Positions 22,299 through 34,039 of a stretch of DNA of 64,000 bases are shown piece after piece. A model generated the notes under the pieces. That model was given only the letters and a program-made list of their open reading frames with translations, ran no database searches and was not told where the DNA came from. Every line of letters starts with the position of its first letter. Positions within the stretch are counted from its first letter, which is position 1. The DNA comes from Channa striata. Lineage: Eukaryota > Chordata > Actinopteri > Anabantiformes > Channidae. The stretch spans positions 3,596,001 to 3,660,000 of the forward strand of contig CM065173.1 of the NCBI GenBank assembly GCA_033026295.1, written 5' to 3'. The translations under genes and the position numbers were made by a program.

Positions 22299-24597
22299 TG
22301 TCATGGAAAAAATTGACAGCTACTGGTTCCAGATACCTTGAGTATAATCAATAAAGAAGCTTACATCCAGGATGTCTTTTAAGAGTTTTATTATCTTGCA
22401 AGAGAGAAGTTCACAGACAGAGTTTCATCCCCTGTCTAGTGCCGTTCTGAAAACTGATACATCACAAACATGCTTTATACCCCTCTGCTGCTGGGCAAAA
22501 CGTTCCCACCATCAGGCTCCCAACACTCCTAATTTTCAATTCAATTCAACTTTATTTATATAGCGCCAATTTACAACAACGTCATCTCAGGGCACTTTAC
22601 ATAATAAAGTCAAGACTGTACAAACATTTAAAGAAAACCCAACAAATCCCCCTTGAGCAGCTATAGGCAACAGTGGAGAGGAAAAACTCCCTTTACCGGA
22701 AAAAACCTCCAGCAGAACCAGGCTCAGTGTGGACGGCCATCTGCCTTGACTGGTTGGGCTGAGTGGAAAGTGGAGAGAGAAAAGAACAGAGCAACAAAAG
22801 CAACAACAAAACATTGAGCAGGTTAGTAGGACCAGTAGCTGCACACTGGAGGACACACAGTGACACATCCGGGGACACCTGAAGACAGGGAGAGACAGAG
22901 GGGGACAGAGAGGGAGAAAGACGACTACGGGACAAAGAAGATACAGAGTTAATGTCATACAGTGGTGACATTATAGATGTGGGGTGAGAGGAGAGAATGA
23001 AGAGAAGAGGAAGTGGCTCAGTGCAGAGTCCCCCAGCAGTCTAACCCTATAGCAGCATGACTATAACTAACTATAAGCTTTATCGAAAAGGAAGGTTTTG
23101 AGCCTAGTCTTAAAAGTAGAGAGGGTGTCTGCTTCCCGAATCTGGACTGGGAGCTGGTTCCCCAGGAGAGGAGCTTGATAGCTAAAGGCTCTGCCTCTCA
23201 TTCTATTTTTGGAAATTCTGGGAACCATAAGTAGGCCTGCATTTTGGGACCGAAGTGGTCTAGTACTAGGAGATCTTTTAGGTATGATGGAGCTTGACCG
23301 TTTAGAGCTTTATAGGTCAGAAGAAGGGTTTTAAATTCTATTCTGCATTTAATTGGAAGCCAATGGAGAGAAGCTAATAAAGTTGAAATATGATCTCTCT
23401 TACCAATCCCAGTCAGTAATCTTGCTGCAGCATTTGGATTAATTGGAGGCTTTTAGAGAGTTACTGGGGCAGTCTGAAAGTAGAGAATTACTTCTAAAGC
23501 CAGAAGAAGATCGTTGGTGACTTTTGTATGATGAACTCTAAATCCTGACTGAAATTCTTCAAACAAGTCGTTTCTGCGCAGGTGGTCACATAATTGCTTT
23601 ACAACTACATTTTCAAGTATTTTAGAAATAAAGGGGAGATTGGATATTTGTCTGTTATTGGCTAAAACAAGTTTTTTTAAGTACAGGTTTGATTACAACT
23701 ACCTTATAGGCCTTTGGTACATATCCTGTTTGTAAGGATAGATTAATGATATCTAATACGAACGTGTCTAATAAGGGTAGAGCATCTTTGAGCAGTCTAA
23801 CTGGAATAGGGTCTAGCAGACATGTTGTTGGTTTAGATGCCACATTAGTTGAAGTTACCTCAGCAAGGTCTATGGGCACAAAGCAGTCTAAAAGGGACTG
23901 AGGACTTACTGATGATTCTAATTCTGTTGTATTTGTGGGGAGGGTTTGGTGAATTTTATTTCTAATAGCTACGATTTTGTTTGTGAAGAAAGTCATGAAG
24001 TCTTTGCTACATAGCGTTGAGGGAATACTAGTCTCAACTGAACTATGGCTCTTAGTCAGCCTGGCTACAGTGCTGAAAAGAAACCGGGGGTTGTTCTTGT
24101 TTTCCTCTATTAGTGATGAATAATAAGCTGTTCTAGCTTTATGGAGTGCTAATTTGTATAAGTATAAGCTCTTTTTCCAGGCTAAGCGTAATTCTTGTGA
24201 ATGAGTGGAACGCCACTTCCTTTCTACTTTTCGTGACGCCTGCTTTAAATTGCGGGTTTGCGAGCTTTACCATAGAGATCACCTGTTCAGAATTACTGCC
24301 TTCTTTTTTAGAGGGGCAACAGTATCAAGTATGGAACGTAAAGATGCTGCATAATTATCAATAAGGTAATCAACTCCCACATGAAGGTGTGGTGTCTCCA
24401 GGTCGCTACTGTTTACTGTTAGATAGCAGATAACCTTGGGACGGTTATGCAGACACTTCTCAAGACAAAGGCATGCATATGAGACAAAGGATGTTATGTT
24501 TCAACATTCTTCATAAGAAAACTGAATATCATTTGATCTTACAACTAAGCAAAACGTAACCCTTAAAATTAAAACCCTTCCTAATTTTTCCATCACA
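22299..24597 (-). mobile_element. 3' LTR of endogenous retrovirus A, split by an L2
   Basis: The ends are short inverted repeats, tgtcatggaaaaaatt at the left and aatttttccatcaca at the right, giving TG...CA termini. On the - strand the element is entered from a purine tract (AAAAGGAGGGAAT, 24610-24598), as expected at the start of U3. After the L2 insertion the LTR resumes near 22540 with GTATAAAGC (TATA-like) and GATAATAAAACTC (poly-A signal), which fit the U3 promoter and R region. Without the insert the LTR is about 440 bases. Confidence 0.65.
22541..24395 (-). mobile_element. L2/Maui-type LINE inserted in the LTR
   Basis: The + strand begins with the L2 3' end (ttcaattcaactttatttat, atagcgccaa), so the element points to the - strand. 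The 3'-UTR-like part runs to about 23100 and is followed by ORF2 remains. At 23996-23655 the - strand encodes reverse transcriptase material with KPTTCLLDPIP, LLKDALPLL and SLQTGYVPKAYKVVVIKP. This is the N-terminal part of an L2-type RT domain. The 5' portion is missing and the frame is broken beyond this stretch. The right boundary is approximate. Confidence 0.75.
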
Positions 24598-24833
24598 ATT
24601 CCCTCCTTTTAATTACATTACATTACATACGCAGACATCAATGAGTTCCAGAGCAAAGCATAGATTAGCAGGTACTATGAGCATACTTATACATAGGAGT
24701 CTTCACTAGCCTCTGTGTAAAGATCATCATCAGGCTGTAAAAGAAGATTATTTTATGTAAGTCTCTTGTCACTGAGTACCATCTAACATGTCATAGCACG
24801 CTCTGCGGTTCACATAATCAGACCTCTTACACA

Positions 24834-25190
24834 TCAGATAAGACAAAAACTGCAAAATGCAACAACTACAAATACAACAAGTATAGAAGTAAGTAAAGAC
24901 AGTATAATACGTGTCCATTTACCAAACATTTGGTCATTCCAGTTAATCCAACCAGTATTAACACCATAATTTTGTGACAGCTTCTCTCTGAGGGACCTGA
25001 GACCCTCTAAGGGTCTGGGGGCACTTCCATCAGGGGCAGTTTTATTAGGGAAAAAAAGTAAAACGTGATTCTCCAAACATCCCACAAAGTCCTTTGTCAG
25101 CAGGGAGCATGTCTAGGGCCGTTTTGTCTTGCCTGGACATCAAGGAATTTACATTTTTAATCCAGTCAGCATTTTTAGTCATATGGTCAG
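24834..25190 (-). pseudogene. Retroviral envelope TM fragment, copy A
   Basis: The open part (25085-24834) holds NKTAPDG, a GWINWNDQMFGKW segment and a hydrophobic membrane-spanning run. Just upstream, in another frame, are features of the disulphide-bonded region before it (ALDMLPADKGLCGMFG). This is the C-terminal part of a retroviral TM subunit, and a frame break separates the two pieces. The purine tract and LTR follow about 225 bases downstream. Confidence 0.6.
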
Positions 25191-25539
25191 TTAATTAGCA
25201 ATAATAACAGTCAAGTGGCAGATCACAGTGTCTTTGTCTACTCACTTGTCTGCTCTCTCATAATCACCCATACTACATGCTGTTGTTAAAATGAATCTAT
25301 TTCAGATTATTAAGACACATTTTTAAGAGGTGACATTTATGGAAACAGTGTTAACAGTGTGTTAACATATTACTAAATAATAATAATAGGGGCTAATGTC
25401 AGTTAGCGTTTGGTAATGTTGCAACAGCACTTACATGTGTCATTAGTCCTAAGTTAATGAATATTGTTCTAAGAATCTTTATTTATTAAGAATCGTTATC
25501 AATAAAAAGTTAAGCACTATCTATTTTTCATCATGTGAG

Positions 25540-25541
<2 letters not shown>

Positions 25542-25573
<32 letters not shown>
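25542..25573. repeat. (GT)n microsatellite
   Basis: An uninterrupted run of GT dinucleotides about 32 bases long, inside the retroviral remains. Confidence 0.95.
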
Positions 25574-25575
<2 letters not shown>

Positions 25576-27929
25576 CTTCCTAAGCTACAGCATCCACATT
25601 GGGTTTCCTGCTAAAACTAAGTCAGATTTATTCAGAGTTATTAGTTGGTGTTATTTCTCAAACTCTTCTTGTTTCAATTGATTCAGTTCTTGATTCAATT
25701 TAAAAAGAAAAGAATTCTAAAACATAGCTATAGAATCTAGAGAATTTTAATTTTTTTTGTCTTAAATTAACTTCATGTTGTAAATGAGTCACAAATTTAG
25801 CACCTTGAGATAAATAATACAATTTCAACAAGATGGTTAACTTCAAACCTCAACCTAAGTTATGTAACAATTGCAAAATCCACTTGGGTCGCTACAGTGG
25901 CGACTTGTGTAATGCAGAGAAAGTTGTGATGTTCCCTGGTCCTGGAATATGGGAAACAAATCCAAAAGGTCAGATTAAAGTTAGATTATCTTAACCAACA
26001 TTATCTCTGGATGTATGACTGACTTCTCTGCAACTGTAACAGCTTGTAGACAACAGGGTCAAACTTAGCTAAAAAGTCCGCAATAATTCATCATCTGCCA
26101 CCATGGTCCTGAAACAAAATACAAGTCATACATTCATTTCTCAGGTCAGCAAACTAAATATGTATACGCATATATGTGGGTTTAGATTGGGTCACACTAA
26201 TGTGAAATATGCTTATGGTGGTCAAGTTATTTTATCATAAACATAAAAGTTATTTTCCATGAGATAATAGGACCCTTTTTAGTAATTTTGAAACGATTGT
26301 TTTCAGTATGACGTCATGCCCAAGAAACTCCTACTTCGTTTCCTGGTTAGAGGACTGACAATGGATTGTTTGGCAGTCATACATTTTAGTGAGAGAGTCA
26401 TGTCCTCACCTATGATCACATGACCTAAAGAAGTTGCTTTAGATAGGGAAAATTGCAATGTAAACAGACTTTATGTCCATTTTACACTAAATATTGGGGT
26501 AGGTGCACCTTTTCTAACTTGCAGGCTTCTTCAGACAAGCTGCAGATTATAAAATCCTCAGTGTGCTACAGCACAGCTGATCCTGCTGGGTAATGCAACG
26601 TCACAAGATTTCAGCTACCGAAAAAACATTTGGACTTCCCAAAAATCTATTAAAAAGCCAAATCTGGTTTATCATCATTAGTTTATGATCATTAGTTAAT
26701 CATCATCAGTTTATTTAGGAAGAAGCAACAGAAATTAGTGGAGTTTGGTTGTGTTTTTTATACTTGCAGAATTGGAAATGGAGAGATTTCTGTTTTTACA
26801 GATCTCCACTATGTGAATTGATGATTCGTACAGATTTTCACAATAACAATTCAACACCTAGTGTAATTCCATCAATGACTTTTGTTTTAAAAGGTACTAA
26901 GGTTTGATGGGAATGTAAGAGGACTTTGGTGTTTCTTATGACGGGCTCACAATTTCTTATAAAACCTACATCATATCATATTTGTGTTTTGTCCATAAAC
27001 AGTGCTGGTGTGATTGCTGCCTCTGTTTCTGATAGGAAAGAGGCCGTGTGTGCGTTTGTGTTTTGCTTCATTGAGAGAGACTGACTGTGTGGCATGTAAA
27101 ACATATATAAGAGACATTCTGTAGGCACCTGCAGACGCTGAAAACATCACAGCTCAGTGTCTCAAGTTGCTTCCAATCATGTACAGAACAATACTTTTTT
27201 TACAAATTAGCCTGAATCTTTTCACTTATCTTATATATTTAATGAAATATAAAGAGCAACATTTGAAATTCAATAAAGACAGTTCTGTTCAGAGAGACAG
27301 ATTGCAAGATGCACATCTGTGATCAGACCAATATACTCTCGTGCACATAAGAGTAACTTTGTAGACAAGACAGACTGCTGCAGCTTCCATTCATACACAT
27401 GTAACAAAGAATCAGGGCTTTTAAATCACCATGGTGTACGTTTGCAAAGAATATTTGAACACTTGTATTCCCTCGGATGTCGACATCAAACATATTCTCA
27501 ATTTAATCATCAAATCTCGCTCCAAGAAATTGACAGGACACAATTTTGACAACATAAATGCATCTTTGAACGATTGATCAAGAGAAATAACTTACGACAA
27601 TAGCTGAGTCAAATACTCTTTTTGTGTTTTCCCAGAAACACCTACACTGGACAAATATTAGGAGATGTTGCAAGTTCAGTAACTTTTAAAACTGACCTAG
27701 TTGCTCCACTGTCTACCAAAAATGTCACCTCTTGACTGTTCACTTTCAAAGTGTATTCAGGAAATTTACTCCCTCAGCATACTGTGCGTAGGTTTCCACA
27801 AATGGTTCAAATTTAGCTTTTAGATATTGAACACATTGCTCAATCAAATCCACACTAACTTCATCCTGTGTAAGTTTTGTCAAGCAGTCTTCATTACATT
27901 CATATGGCATTTGATCAGTGCATTTCTGA

Positions 27930-27990
27930 GCAAGCATGTCTTCATTGCAGTGTGTGTCTGTGTGTCAGTGTGTCAGTGTGTGCATTACCT
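27930..27990. repeat. Imperfect GT-rich simple repeat
   Basis: A run of gtgtgtctgtgtgtcagtgtg units lies between the gag-like and protease-like remains of retrovirus A. Confidence 0.7.
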
Positions 27991-28369
27991 CCCCCTTTCT
28001 GACCAGTCACGAGCAACCGTCCCTGGGACACCAGCTCTTCTTCCTCCCTGTCAGTTTGCCACATTTGTCAGACGGTGTAGATAATCAACAGTCTCATCTT
28101 TACGTTGTTTGCAAGCAGTTATTTTATCATATCAATTTTCACTGGGAACTTGTTTTTGAATTCTACTACCAGATTGTTAACTGTTGCTCTATATATGGCA
28201 TTGTCAGCATGGTTCCAGTCTGGGTTTTTACATCTACAGTCAGCCTGTGGCAGTTTTGACATGACTTTCTGATTTTCTGCAGGTCAGATGTGTTTGCCTT
28301 TGTTGTCAAAAGTTGTCTTAGTTCAGGTCCAGTGTGTCTAAAGTCCAGAATCAGCTGGATTAGGCAGGT

Positions 28370-29160
28370 GACGGCGTGTCACCCCTCTGCTCCTTGAAGT
28401 GGCGGTGGTGGTAGCATAGCTGGCGGCCAGGAGTCCAAGCCAGTGTCCAGTTTCAGTGCTGTGATCTGTGGATAGAGAAAAGACACTAATCTTTTTTAAA
28501 AGAACCTCCTAGAGGAAAGCCAAAATCTGAAGTCCAAATTTTCTAATTAGATCAGTCTCAACCTGTTGTAATTTAACCAAGAATGGCAACTTGAGCTCAT
28601 CCAAAATAATTTGAAAACTTCTTTTTTACGACTCACCCAGCATCAGTGTTGACCGGTGTTAATTTTGAGTTCGAGGATCTGGCGATGGCGATCAGAGGAG
28701 CTGTGTTCAGTCCCCCATCTCCACACTTATTCGTTAAGCGGAGGTTGAGGCTGGAATTTGTCTCTTTTCTAGGGCGCATGCAAACCACTGTCCACTCATT
28801 CCCCCTTTTTGACACATGGTTCAACCCATGTGTCAGTTTTGTAAGTGTTTAACAAGACAGGGACCCAAATTACATTTGGTAATTTGAAACCAACTGTTTT
28901 CCCCACAAAATTCTCTTTCATCAGCAGTAGAAAACTGTTGTATAAAAGCAATTGCACTTTTTTTGTATTTATTTTGCTGCCAATACATATATTGGCAATA
29001 CAATACAATAAGTATAGACGTAAGGAAAGACAGTATAATAAGTTTCCATTTACCAAACATTTGGTCAACCCAGGTAATCCAACCAGCATTAACACCATAA
29101 TTTTGTGAAAGCTCCTCTCTGAGGGACTTAAGACCCTCAGAGGGTCTTTATGCTCTGACT
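28370..29160 (-). mobile_element. Endogenous retrovirus B: envelope end and LTR start
   Basis: On the - strand an envelope TM fragment (29160-28810; GLPGLTKCL in one frame, MFGKWKLIILSFLTS in another) is a close DNA match to 25030-24895 of copy A. It leads into a purine tract (AAAAAGGGGGAA) near 28808-28797 and then TGAGTGGACAG, the likely start of an LTR. Where this LTR ends could not be fixed. The envelope is cut off at its 5' side by a SINE at 29160. Confidence 0.5.
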
Positions 29161-29285
29161 TTATGCCCAGTTGCTCCCAGTGGTGATGAGCACCCTGCAT
29201 GGCAGCCATCACCACTGTTTATGTATGTACCAAAATTACTCTGTAAGTCACTGTGGATAAAAGCGTCTGCTAAATGTAAATGTAG
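29160..29285 (+). repeat. SINE 3' region
   Basis: It contains gttgctcccagtggtgatga and gagcaccctgcatggcagcc and ends with ctctgtaagtcactgtggat and aaaagcgtctgctaaatg, a tail shared by many fish SINEs and found again at 46997. The tRNA head is missing. Confidence 0.7.
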
Positions 29286-29956
29286 TTCAGTTTATATAAG
29301 TTACAGTGACAAGAAAATGTTATTAGACTGTTTGCAATTTCCTGATTTTATCTTGAGTTAAAATAACAAACACAATATTTCTTAGCTGGTAAAATATAAA
29401 CACCACAAACACCAATTAAACATACAAAGTGATAATTACAAAAGTAATGGCAACAATGCTTTAATAACTGAATGAACTAACACACAAGTAGTTAAAACTA
29501 AAATGAACCTACCAAAGCTTTTTGTGACTGTTGCTCATTCCACCCTCATACCCTGTCCGTGCCCATAGACCAGCCTATTCTGATCTTGATGGTTTGAAAT
29601 GTGGTTTGAAAAAAAAAACTGCCTGCTGCAGCCTGTAGCTGCTGCATGTGGCTTTGCTTTTTGTATGTTAATCAGTTTTTAAAATTACCTTTAAATAAAA
29701 CTGTGAAAAAAGAAAAACATGGCATTGGAGAGATATGCTGTCACATTATTTTTTCTGTTTACAAACAAATACTAGTGACAACACTGCAATTAACAAAATA
29801 ATTGCTTTTCCAACCTGCCTGTTTCTTTGGGAAACACAATTTTCCACTATGTTTACATACAGGCATCAACGCTGAGCAACCCTAATTTGAATTATAATCC
29901 AATCCAGAAGCTTTGACAGCCATGTTGAGCGCTTTTCTTCCCTTTATTATTGCATT
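29286..29956. other. NITR-5 3' flank, unassigned
   Basis: AT-rich sequence. In the last 60 bases the old tail frame of NITR-5 continues past its premature stop, ending at a second stop near 29884. Confidence 0.45.
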
Positions 29957-31682
29957 TCATGGTGCACCTCTGCCACGTTTCGTCATGGTATAGGTGACAG
30001 TGGAATAAAACTGTAAATCCTCAGCTGTCTGATAAAATATAGGAAATAGAAGTAAAATAACAATGTTTGCATGGTGTAAACACACATTAAAAAACATAGG
30101 ACAAAATATATTTTCTTCCTATGCATCCTAATAAATGCCATACCTGCTGGCTAGGCAGATCTCTACTGACTTTTGCAGCTGTTGTGTCTACGGCATCTAG
30201 ACAACAAAATAAATACACAAAAAACATCTGCTTAAAGACAAGGTGCTAATGTTCATTTAGTTACGTTGGATGTAGACCCACATGTGAAGTATATGTAAGT
30301 TTGTAAAATTACCATTGCAGCAATCGCAGTTTGGTCTCTTTATAGCGTAAGAGAGCAGAACTGTAAGAGTGAGACTTATAGCCAAGATGGCACAGAGCAG
30401 ATACATAATTGTCTTGGCCTTCAAAACATCCTCCAATGACCATACACTGCCTGCTGAAACAATAGGAGAACCAACCAACATCCAAAATGTGTTAGTGTTT
30501 CTTTATACATCAGTGTGACAAAAAACTTACGTGACTGTTTTTCTTAAGTTAAATTCAAAATTTTCAGATACAAAAAAAAAAAGATTCTGTTGTTACCTTC
30601 AATATCCAGTTTAGGCATTTTAAAAAACGGCTAATAAGAACATGAAACATACTAAATGTCTGCAGTTATATTACAGTCCTTACCGTCAATGTTTAAATTT
30701 GCTGCATTTCCAAATAAAATCTGTCCACATGTGGCAACAGCACAGTAATAAGTCCCAGCATCAGAGGAGCTGACATTGTTCCTGGAGAAGCTGTACACAC
30801 ATTTCTGGGGAAAATGAGCCTCAGAACTCTTCTCACATTCATCACCATCTTTTCCATGAGCATAAATTAAAACAGGTTGTGACTGATCTGATCTGGCTCT
30901 GAACCAGTACACACTGTGATCCACTGGACATAATCTGTTCTCAGAGACGACTGAACACTGGAGAGTCACTGAGGCTCCTGGACGGACCGGATCAGATGAG
31001 ACGTTTTGAATTGTGGCAGTGATATTAAATGCTGATTCTGAGATTAAGAGAACATTTTTGTTTAATTACATATAAAATGCGAGCAGTTAGGATTCCATTA
31101 AAACATCTTTTTGTGCAAAAATCAGACGTCTGCAAACTAAAAGTTGAGCACGAATACTGCTGCTCTTACCTTCAACTCTCAGGAAAGTGACATTTAGAAA
31201 TGTTCTTTTTAGTTCAACATATATCTCACAGTAGTAAAATGCAGCGTCGCTCAGCTCAATTTTGGAAATATGTAGATCAAATGTTCCAGGCCCTTGTTTT
31301 GTTGTGATCCGAGGAGTCTTGTTAACGTTGGCATTATCAAAAGTATAAGTGGCTCCTAAGACTTCAGGGAAATTTCCAGTAGCAAGTTTGATCCAGTACA
31401 AGGTTCCTGAGTCTGAGGAGTGGCGGCTACATTTTAGAGTCACATCTTGTCCAACGTGAACAGACTTTGTCAAAATATGTTGGTCATCTGTGCATCCTGA
31501 AAAAGAATTACATGCACATCAGTGATTATAAATGAACATGTCTGACAAGTTTGACCCCATATTCAAAGTGAGAAAATGACAATTCAAACAAAACAGAAGC
31601 AAAACAAAATACTGTGTGCATACTTACGCACAAATGTAAATATGAGAACTAAACAATATATGAGGATCATTTTCTGGTTCAT
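29957..31682 (-). CDS. nitr: NITR-5: chimeric receptor with shortened tail
   Basis: Exons on the - strand: 31682-31628 (signal), 31496-31170 (V, residues 19-127), 31037-30684 (I, 128-245), 30453-30313 (membrane, 246-292), 30196-30144 (linker) and 30028-29957 (tail, 311-333). They join in phase to 333 residues. V and I are near-copies of NITR-4 but in frame. As in NITR-4 the I domain ends LFGNAANLNID. The membrane, linker and tail exons are not from NITR-4. The membrane exon ends in a CDCC cysteine cluster like NITR-3 and NITR-6. The tail keeps DLQFYSTV, then stops at TGA (29957-29959) where an Arg CGA codon fits the relatives. The frame beyond it still resembles NITR-3, but with ALNMAV in place of RIYAAV. 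Confidence 0.82.
30597..30613 (-). other. Relic of a second I-exon 3' end with splice donor
   Basis: The - strand reads AAACTGGATATTGAAG followed by GTAACA. This is the KLDIEG end of an I-domain exon with its donor site, as in NITR-3 and NITR-6. It sits inside the intron of NITR-5 after that gene's own I exon. Immediately upstream the sequence switches to NITR-4-like intron. Confidence 0.75.
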
Positions 31683-32645
31683 CTAGTTAGTTGTTAAAGT
31701 CAGTCGTACAGTAAAACTGTTCATCTTAATATAATTATATCAAATGGGAGGGAACACTGAAATGGGAGGAACAACTTCTAAACACTCTGATTGGTCTTTC
31801 AGCGTGATGACTTTTAAAAGTATTAGTAAAGTGGAAATTATGTGGAGCACTTCTTTTCGATCTGCTTACACCGCAGCACAAGCAGTGTAGTTTTAAAACA
31901 TATGATTTATTACTATTATTTACAAAAAACAAACACACACATAATTTCCTTTGTGAGAAAATTACTAATAACAAAGATGAACATACACAAAACTACTTTA
32001 TATATTTCCAAGTTACTTTAATAACTTGGAAATATAAATATGACTGCTAATAATTCTTCAGATGTATCTGTTCATGTATAAAGTAATAACAAAATAATTA
32101 TGTGACACCAATTTATTAGGTGTTATCTTTTTATGTGATATAATTCAGTTTGTTTGACTTTTCAGATGCACTTAATGTCCTTTACATAAAACTTACAAAT
32201 GTTAAACATTCCTGATTCCTTTTCTCAATAAACTGTAACAGAAATACAAAATATTCAGTGGCAAAGTTCAGCATCTAAAATGTAAAATTCAACAAAGGTC
32301 AGGTGAATGAATTGCTCAAACTCTAGAGAGAAATTTTTGGATTACATTAAAATTAAAATTACTCCCTGTACTTTGAACTCCATAACAACATAGGCTTATT
32401 TGATTTGTACAGTGTTTCATCTTATTGCAGCTCCATCCTGACTCCAGCATGTACTGTATGACCTCTGAGGTGATGTCTGAGGCTCCTCAGTTTGCCTGTC
32501 CCTCTTTACACTGCTGCCATCCTTTGGTGAGAAGTAGATTGTTAATTGAATAAGAATCAAAAGTTCAGCTTGACTGATCAGTTTTGATTGTGTGTGTGAA
32601 CAAGTGGCCTATAAGCATCCAAGTAATCTCAGTATTAGTAGAATT
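30612..32645. repeat. Segmental duplication, copy B (NITR-5)
   Basis: Partner of 20335-22255. The match starts at the relic I-exon end (tttaggcattt) and runs through the I, V and signal exons and the promoter into 5' flanking sequence. Confidence 0.85.
31770..31804 (-). promoter_or_regulatory. NITR-5 promoter: CCAATCAG and TTCCTCCCA
   Basis: CCAATCAG (31804-31797, - strand) lies 115 bases before the start codon at 31682 and is followed by GTTGTTCCTCCCA. It is nearly identical to NITR-4, as expected from the duplication. Confidence 0.5.
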
Positions 32646-33060
32646 AGTAGAATATTTTACTTACCTTCGATGGCTTTAGGTTAGGTTGTACATGAATGTT
32701 TTTAAACTTCCTTCTGACTTCCCTATATTAAAAATTTCCTGTGATTCTAGCTGTAAAAAGATTTGCTTGCAGAAAATCATATTTCTGGTAAACATTTCGA
32801 ACAGTTTGCTTTATTCATTCATTTACACTTCACGTACATTTGAAATTACAGATTTTCCCAGAATAACCAAAAAATATTTTGGTTTATTTTCTTTTTCAAA
32901 ATCTGAATGTCAATTTTGCAACCAAAACTTGGGGGAAGAGAGCACAGCTACGAATGGTTCCAATTTTTCACAAATGGTGGCCTATCTGGAAGGATTTTGA
33001 GAGGCTTTGATTAGCAGCCTGTGTAAAATGTTCAGCTGTATTAGTCAATGACAGGCTGTT
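32646..33060. other. Unassigned sequence
   Basis: A 104-codon + strand frame at 32686-33000 has no recognisable domain and biased composition; I do not call it a gene. Confidence 0.35.
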
Positions 33061-33216
33061 AGGACTCTGGCTGAGTCCATTCTCTGATAGTTCAAAGCTG
33101 TTTTTGAAGTGAAAGGGGGACGTACTCAATAGTAGGCATGTGGTTATAACGTAAAAGCTCATTGGTTTATAGCTGCTTTGTGGGTTTGCAGGTTGTTATC
33201 AGAGCATTTGTGCAAG

Positions 33217-33803
33217 TCAATTTAATTCAATTCAACTTTATTTATTTACAACAAAGTCATCCCAAGGCACTTTACATAACAAAGTCAAGACTATACAGAC
33301 ATTTATAGAAAATCCAACAATTCCCCCTAAAGCAGCTATAGGCAACAGTGGAGAGGAAAAACTCCCTTTAACGGAAGAAACCTCCAGCAGAACCAGGCTC
33401 AGGGTGGACGGACATCTGCCTTGACCAGTTGGGCTGAGTGGAAAGTGGAGAGAGAAAAGAACAGAGCAACAAAAGCAACAACAAAACATGGGCAGACACA
33501 CAGCTCCAAAGCAGGGGACACCTGAGGACAGAGACAGAGAGAGAAGAACAACTACAGGAGAAAGAAGACACAGAGTTAATGTCATACAGTGGTGACATTA
33601 TAGATGTGGGGTGAGAGGAGAGAGTGAAGAGAAGAGGAAAGTGTCTCAGTGCAGAGTCCCCCAGCAGTCTAAGTCTATAGCAGCATGACTATAACCAACT
33701 ATAAGCTTTATCGAAGAGGAAGGTTTTCAGCCTAGTCTTAAAAGTAGAGAGGGTGTCTGCTTCCCGAATCTGGACTGGGAGCTGGTTCCACTGGAGAGGA
33801 GCT
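33217..33803 (-). mobile_element. Truncated L2 LINE, 3' end only
   Basis: The sequence matches 22545-23170 of the larger L2 (same aacctccagcagaaccaggctc region and the actataagctttatcgaa segment) but stops at about 33803. Both boundaries can be read against the uninterrupted copy at 34940-34952, where gcaagtca and cttctcacag are joined by a single t. Confidence 0.85.
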
Positions 33804-34039
33804 TCTCACAGTGCCATGCCAAAAAAGGGAACTTGGGGAAGGTTTGTAATAGCTAACTAACTATTGTATATTTCAACATTTTCTCAGCATTTTCAATGCT
33901 GAACATATATACAGAATGAAATATGTTTCCATTAGCTATTCAGTCTACAAAGGAACACCTTAGGAGATCTGATCACTCTGCCCCACTGTATAAGTTAGAG
34001 TGCTGAACAGTTATTCCCCATTTGTAACGAGAAGCTCCA

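Larger units (their letters stand above)
24598..28280 (-). mobile_element. Internal remains of endogenous retrovirus A
   Basis: The order on the - strand is that of a retrovirus. A capsid-like gag stretch lies at about 28260-28050 (YxHRLT-like, frameshifted). A protease fragment lies at about 27740-27650 with the VDSGA active-site motif, and its C-terminal part at about 27560-27480 (CPVNFLERDLM). Weak reverse transcriptase/RNase H traces lie at about 26400-26000 (RSFLGMTSY; KFDPVV). A transmembrane envelope fragment lies at about 25190-24834. All parts are interrupted by stops or shifts and much of pol is gone, so no protein can be made intact. The style is that of gamma/epsilon-like fish retroviruses, an assignment made from motif memory only. 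Confidence 0.65.

Noticed and set aside
22587..22971. Leucine-rich minus-strand frames that look like membrane proteins
   Set aside because: They lie in the L2 3' region and recur at 33238-33598 in the other L2 copy. The hydrophobicity comes from repeat composition.
25542..27990. CRISPR-like or other regular array
   Set aside because: Only simple GT repeats are present, with no spaced unique segments, and the genome is eukaryotic.
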